Source: Limnohabitans sp. Rim8 (GTDB taxonomy: Bacteria; Pseudomonadota; Gammaproteobacteria; Burkholderiales; Burkholderiaceae_C). From it: 56,865 nucleotides of DNA. Numbering within the stretch: position 1 is the stretch's first letter; every line of letters starts with the position of its first letter. A program made the translations under genes and the position numbers. A model generated the notes under the pieces. The model was given only the letters and a program-made list of their open reading frames with translations, made no database searches and was not told the DNA's origin. The stretch covers positions 1-56,865 of the forward strand of contig CAMDKK010000021.1 in assembly GCA_945901045.1 (NCBI GenBank), in the 5' to 3' direction. This document shows, piece after piece, positions 55,285-56,865 of the stretch.

Positions 55285-56865
55285 TCAAGGTCCCAACGTT
55301 GGACCGTTTTGCAAAATCAGCAGCTGAGCCAGGCCTTGGTTGTAGACGTCGTATACATGCCCACTGTTGCTGACCGTCCCCACTGTGCTTCCCCAGCCCG
55401 AACTCATCACTTGGTCTGCCGCATCGCCATCGACCACCAATTGGTGACGCTGCTCTGGCAACACACCGTTCAAGCCACCTGTGGCGAGGTTGTAAGTGCC
55501 ATCAAACCAGCCGTTGGCGTTATTGAAACTGTTCATGCCGGTCATATCGACCACATCCTGCAGTGTCAATTTGAGCGTGTTGTTGCCGCTGCCCGTCAAA
55601 TCAATGCGTTCAATCGACTCGATGCGCGAGCTGCTGCCTGGTATGCCTGCGCCCTGGTTGACGATGGCCGTAAAGTCCAGCGTGATGCCCGCGCCGTCCA
55701 GCACCAAGGTGTCCATGCCACCACCGCCATCCACTCGTGCCAGTTGCGTGGTGTTGCCACCCGCGCCAAAACCCGCCTGCAGCGCATCCACGTTGCTTGC
55801 TTTGATGACGATGCGGTCATTGCCTGCACCGCCCAGCAGCACATCAGCGCCGCCAAAGCCGGTGAGGGTGTCATGGCCCGCTCCGCCGGCCAGGGTCTGG
55901 CCCATGCCGGTGCCGCTCAGGCTGTCATTGCCCACAGTGCCCAAGATGTCAACCTGGGACAACACAAAGGCGCCGCCAGTCGAGCCAAAGATCACATAGC
56001 CGCGTCCGGCGCTGGCGCCTGCGGTGGGGTCACTCAGGTCGGCGCCCACGATCAGGTCGGCCAGGCCATCGCCGTTGACGTCGCCCGCCGCTGCCACGCT
56101 GACGCCGCTGCCATCGCTGGCGCTCTGGCCGTTGATGACAAAACCGCCGCTGCCGTTGGCAACCGCACTGAGGTCCACCGACGCCGTGCCCGTCTTGCCA
56201 AACACCAGGTAGCTGCGCCCTGCATCCATGCCGGCGCTGGCATCAGCGCCCTTGGCGCCAATGATCAGGTCAGCCAGGCCGTCGCCGTTGATGTCGCCCG
56301 CGCTGGCCACGCTCCAACTGCTGTTGTCGCCGCTGCCGACACCGTTGATCACGAAGCCGCCCGTGCCTGCGGCCACCACGCTGAGCTCCACGGCCGCACT
56401 GCCGCCCTTGCCGAACACCACATAGCTGCGCCCCGCGTTGGCACCGGCTGCGAGGTCGCTGTTGGGCGCGCCGACAATCAGGTCGGCCAAGCCGTCACCG
56501 TTGACATCACCGGCACTGGCTACGCTCCAACCGCTGTTGTCGCCGCTGACGCCGCCGTTGATCACAAAGCCGCCCGTCCCGCCGGCCACCGCGCTGAGGT
56601 TGATGGCCGTGCCCGCCGTGGTGCCAAACACCACGTAGCTGCGCCCGGCATCGGCCCGGGCCGTGGTGCCCGGGTCGCTGTTCGGAGCGCCCACAATCAG
56701 GTCGGCCAGGCCGTCACCGTTGACGTCGCCTGCTCCCATCACACTGAAACCGCTCTGGTCCAGCGTGCACTGGCCGTTGAGGACAAAGCCGCCCGTTCCT
56801 GCGGCCACCGCACTGAGCTCGACCGCTGTGCTGCTGCCTTTGCCAAACACCACATAGCTGCGCCC
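55285..56865 (-). CDS. FG-GAP/RTX repeat protein, C-terminal part (cut by window edge)
   Basis: The last 525 or so residues of a larger secreted protein; the frame stays open to the window edge. It begins with at least four FG-GAP (integrin-alpha-like) repeats of 71-73 residues, each with a calcium loop such as [15 protein letters not shown] and a GxxYVVFG strand. Then come RTX nonapeptide-like repeats ([28 protein letters not shown]) and a C-terminal domain without further repeats, where a type I secretion signal is expected. It is probably exported and calcium-stabilised. Two OGT genes and a broken exporter lie nearby. Confidence 0.88.
   Translation of the reverse strand, partial: GRSYVVFGKGSSTAVELSAVAAGTGGFVLNGQCTLDQSGFSVMGAGDVNGDGLADLIVGAPNSDPGTTARADAGRSYVVFGTTAGTAINLSAVAGGTGGFVINGGVSGDNSGWSVASAGDVNGDGLADLIVGAPNSDLAAGANAGRSYVVFGKGGSAAVELSVVAAGTGGFVINGVGSGDNSSWSVASAGDINGDGLADLIIGAKGADASAGMDAGRSYLVFGKTGTASVDLSAVANGSGGFVINGQSASDGSGVSVAAAGDVNGDGLADLIVGADLSDPTAGASAGRGYVIFGSTGGAFVLSQVDILGTVGNDSLSGTGMGQTLAGGAGHDTLTGFGGADVLLGGAGNDRIVIKASNVDALQAGFGAGGNTTQLARVDGGGGMDTLVLDGAGITLDFTAIVNQGAGIPGSSSRIESIERIDLTGSGNNTLKLTLQDVVDMTGMNSFNNANGWFDGTYNLATGGLNGVLPEQRHQLVVDGDAADQVMSSGWGSTVGTVSNSGHVYDVYNQGLAQLLILQNGPTLGP
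56050..56740 (-). repeat. Tandem FG-GAP coding repeats, 213-219 bp units
   Basis: The calcium-loop coding block recurs at about 56056, 56269, 56482 and 56701, giving spacings of 213, 213 and 219 bases. The repeats are very similar at DNA level (for example GTTGACGTCGCC or a near match in each), so recombination could change their number. Confidence 0.8.

Overview
The window reads as a freshwater betaproteobacterium of the Burkholderiales, most like Comamonadaceae (Limnohabitans/Rhodoferax type). This is inferred from gene families, gene order and a moderately GC-rich base composition. I ran no database search.

Layout. 1-5018: S10 ribosomal operon from rplC to rpsQ, closed by a strong terminator. 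5019-8687: redox and small-molecule genes (peroxiredoxin, GNAT, cytochrome b561, cytochrome c', TlpA-like thioredoxin, DUF4197). 8695-9939: class III CoA-transferase. 9983-14183: a tightly overlapping operon of lipoprotein, MFS transporter, EIIA-Man, HPr and EI, a 'sugarless' regulatory PTS. 14207-17740: EamA transporter, exported amidase and a LuxR regulator whose putative operator also lies before the amidase. 17863-20308: lipA, lipB, DUF493 and a CopD-like membrane protein. 20353-27675: a 26-bp perfect palindrome, then atpIBEFHAGDC with its terminator. 27716-30516: NTF2-like protein, YheT hydrolase, an uncharacterised partner, cytochrome c5 and tRNA-Arg(CCG). 30756-35280: mreB-mreC-mreD-mrdA cell-shape operon. 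35487-40969: gatC-gatA-gatB with a foreign-looking two-gene cassette between gatA and gatB. 41013-42578: an island of toxin-antitoxin modules, mostly broken. 42591-45568: hydrolase, pyrE, xthA and a methyltransferase. 45681-56865: a surface-glycosylation/secretion region with two OGT-like glycosyltransferases, remnants of a type I secretion operon, a 7TM histidine kinase-regulator-methyltransferase-glycosyltransferase operon, and the end of a large FG-GAP/RTX protein.

Most notable: (1) an AlbA_2/GHKL protein plus a ParA-like ATPase spliced into the tRNA amidotransferase operon with coupled junctions, a candidate defence or nucleoprotein module; (2) a toxin-antitoxin graveyard in which phd-vapC sits between mazE and mazF remnants, beside a ccdB with an internal deletion; (3) an O-glycosylation locus next to an RTX substrate whose own exporter operon has collapsed to fused tolC and hlyD fragments; (4) two unusual dyad elements, upstream of atpI and shared by luxR and the amidase gene.
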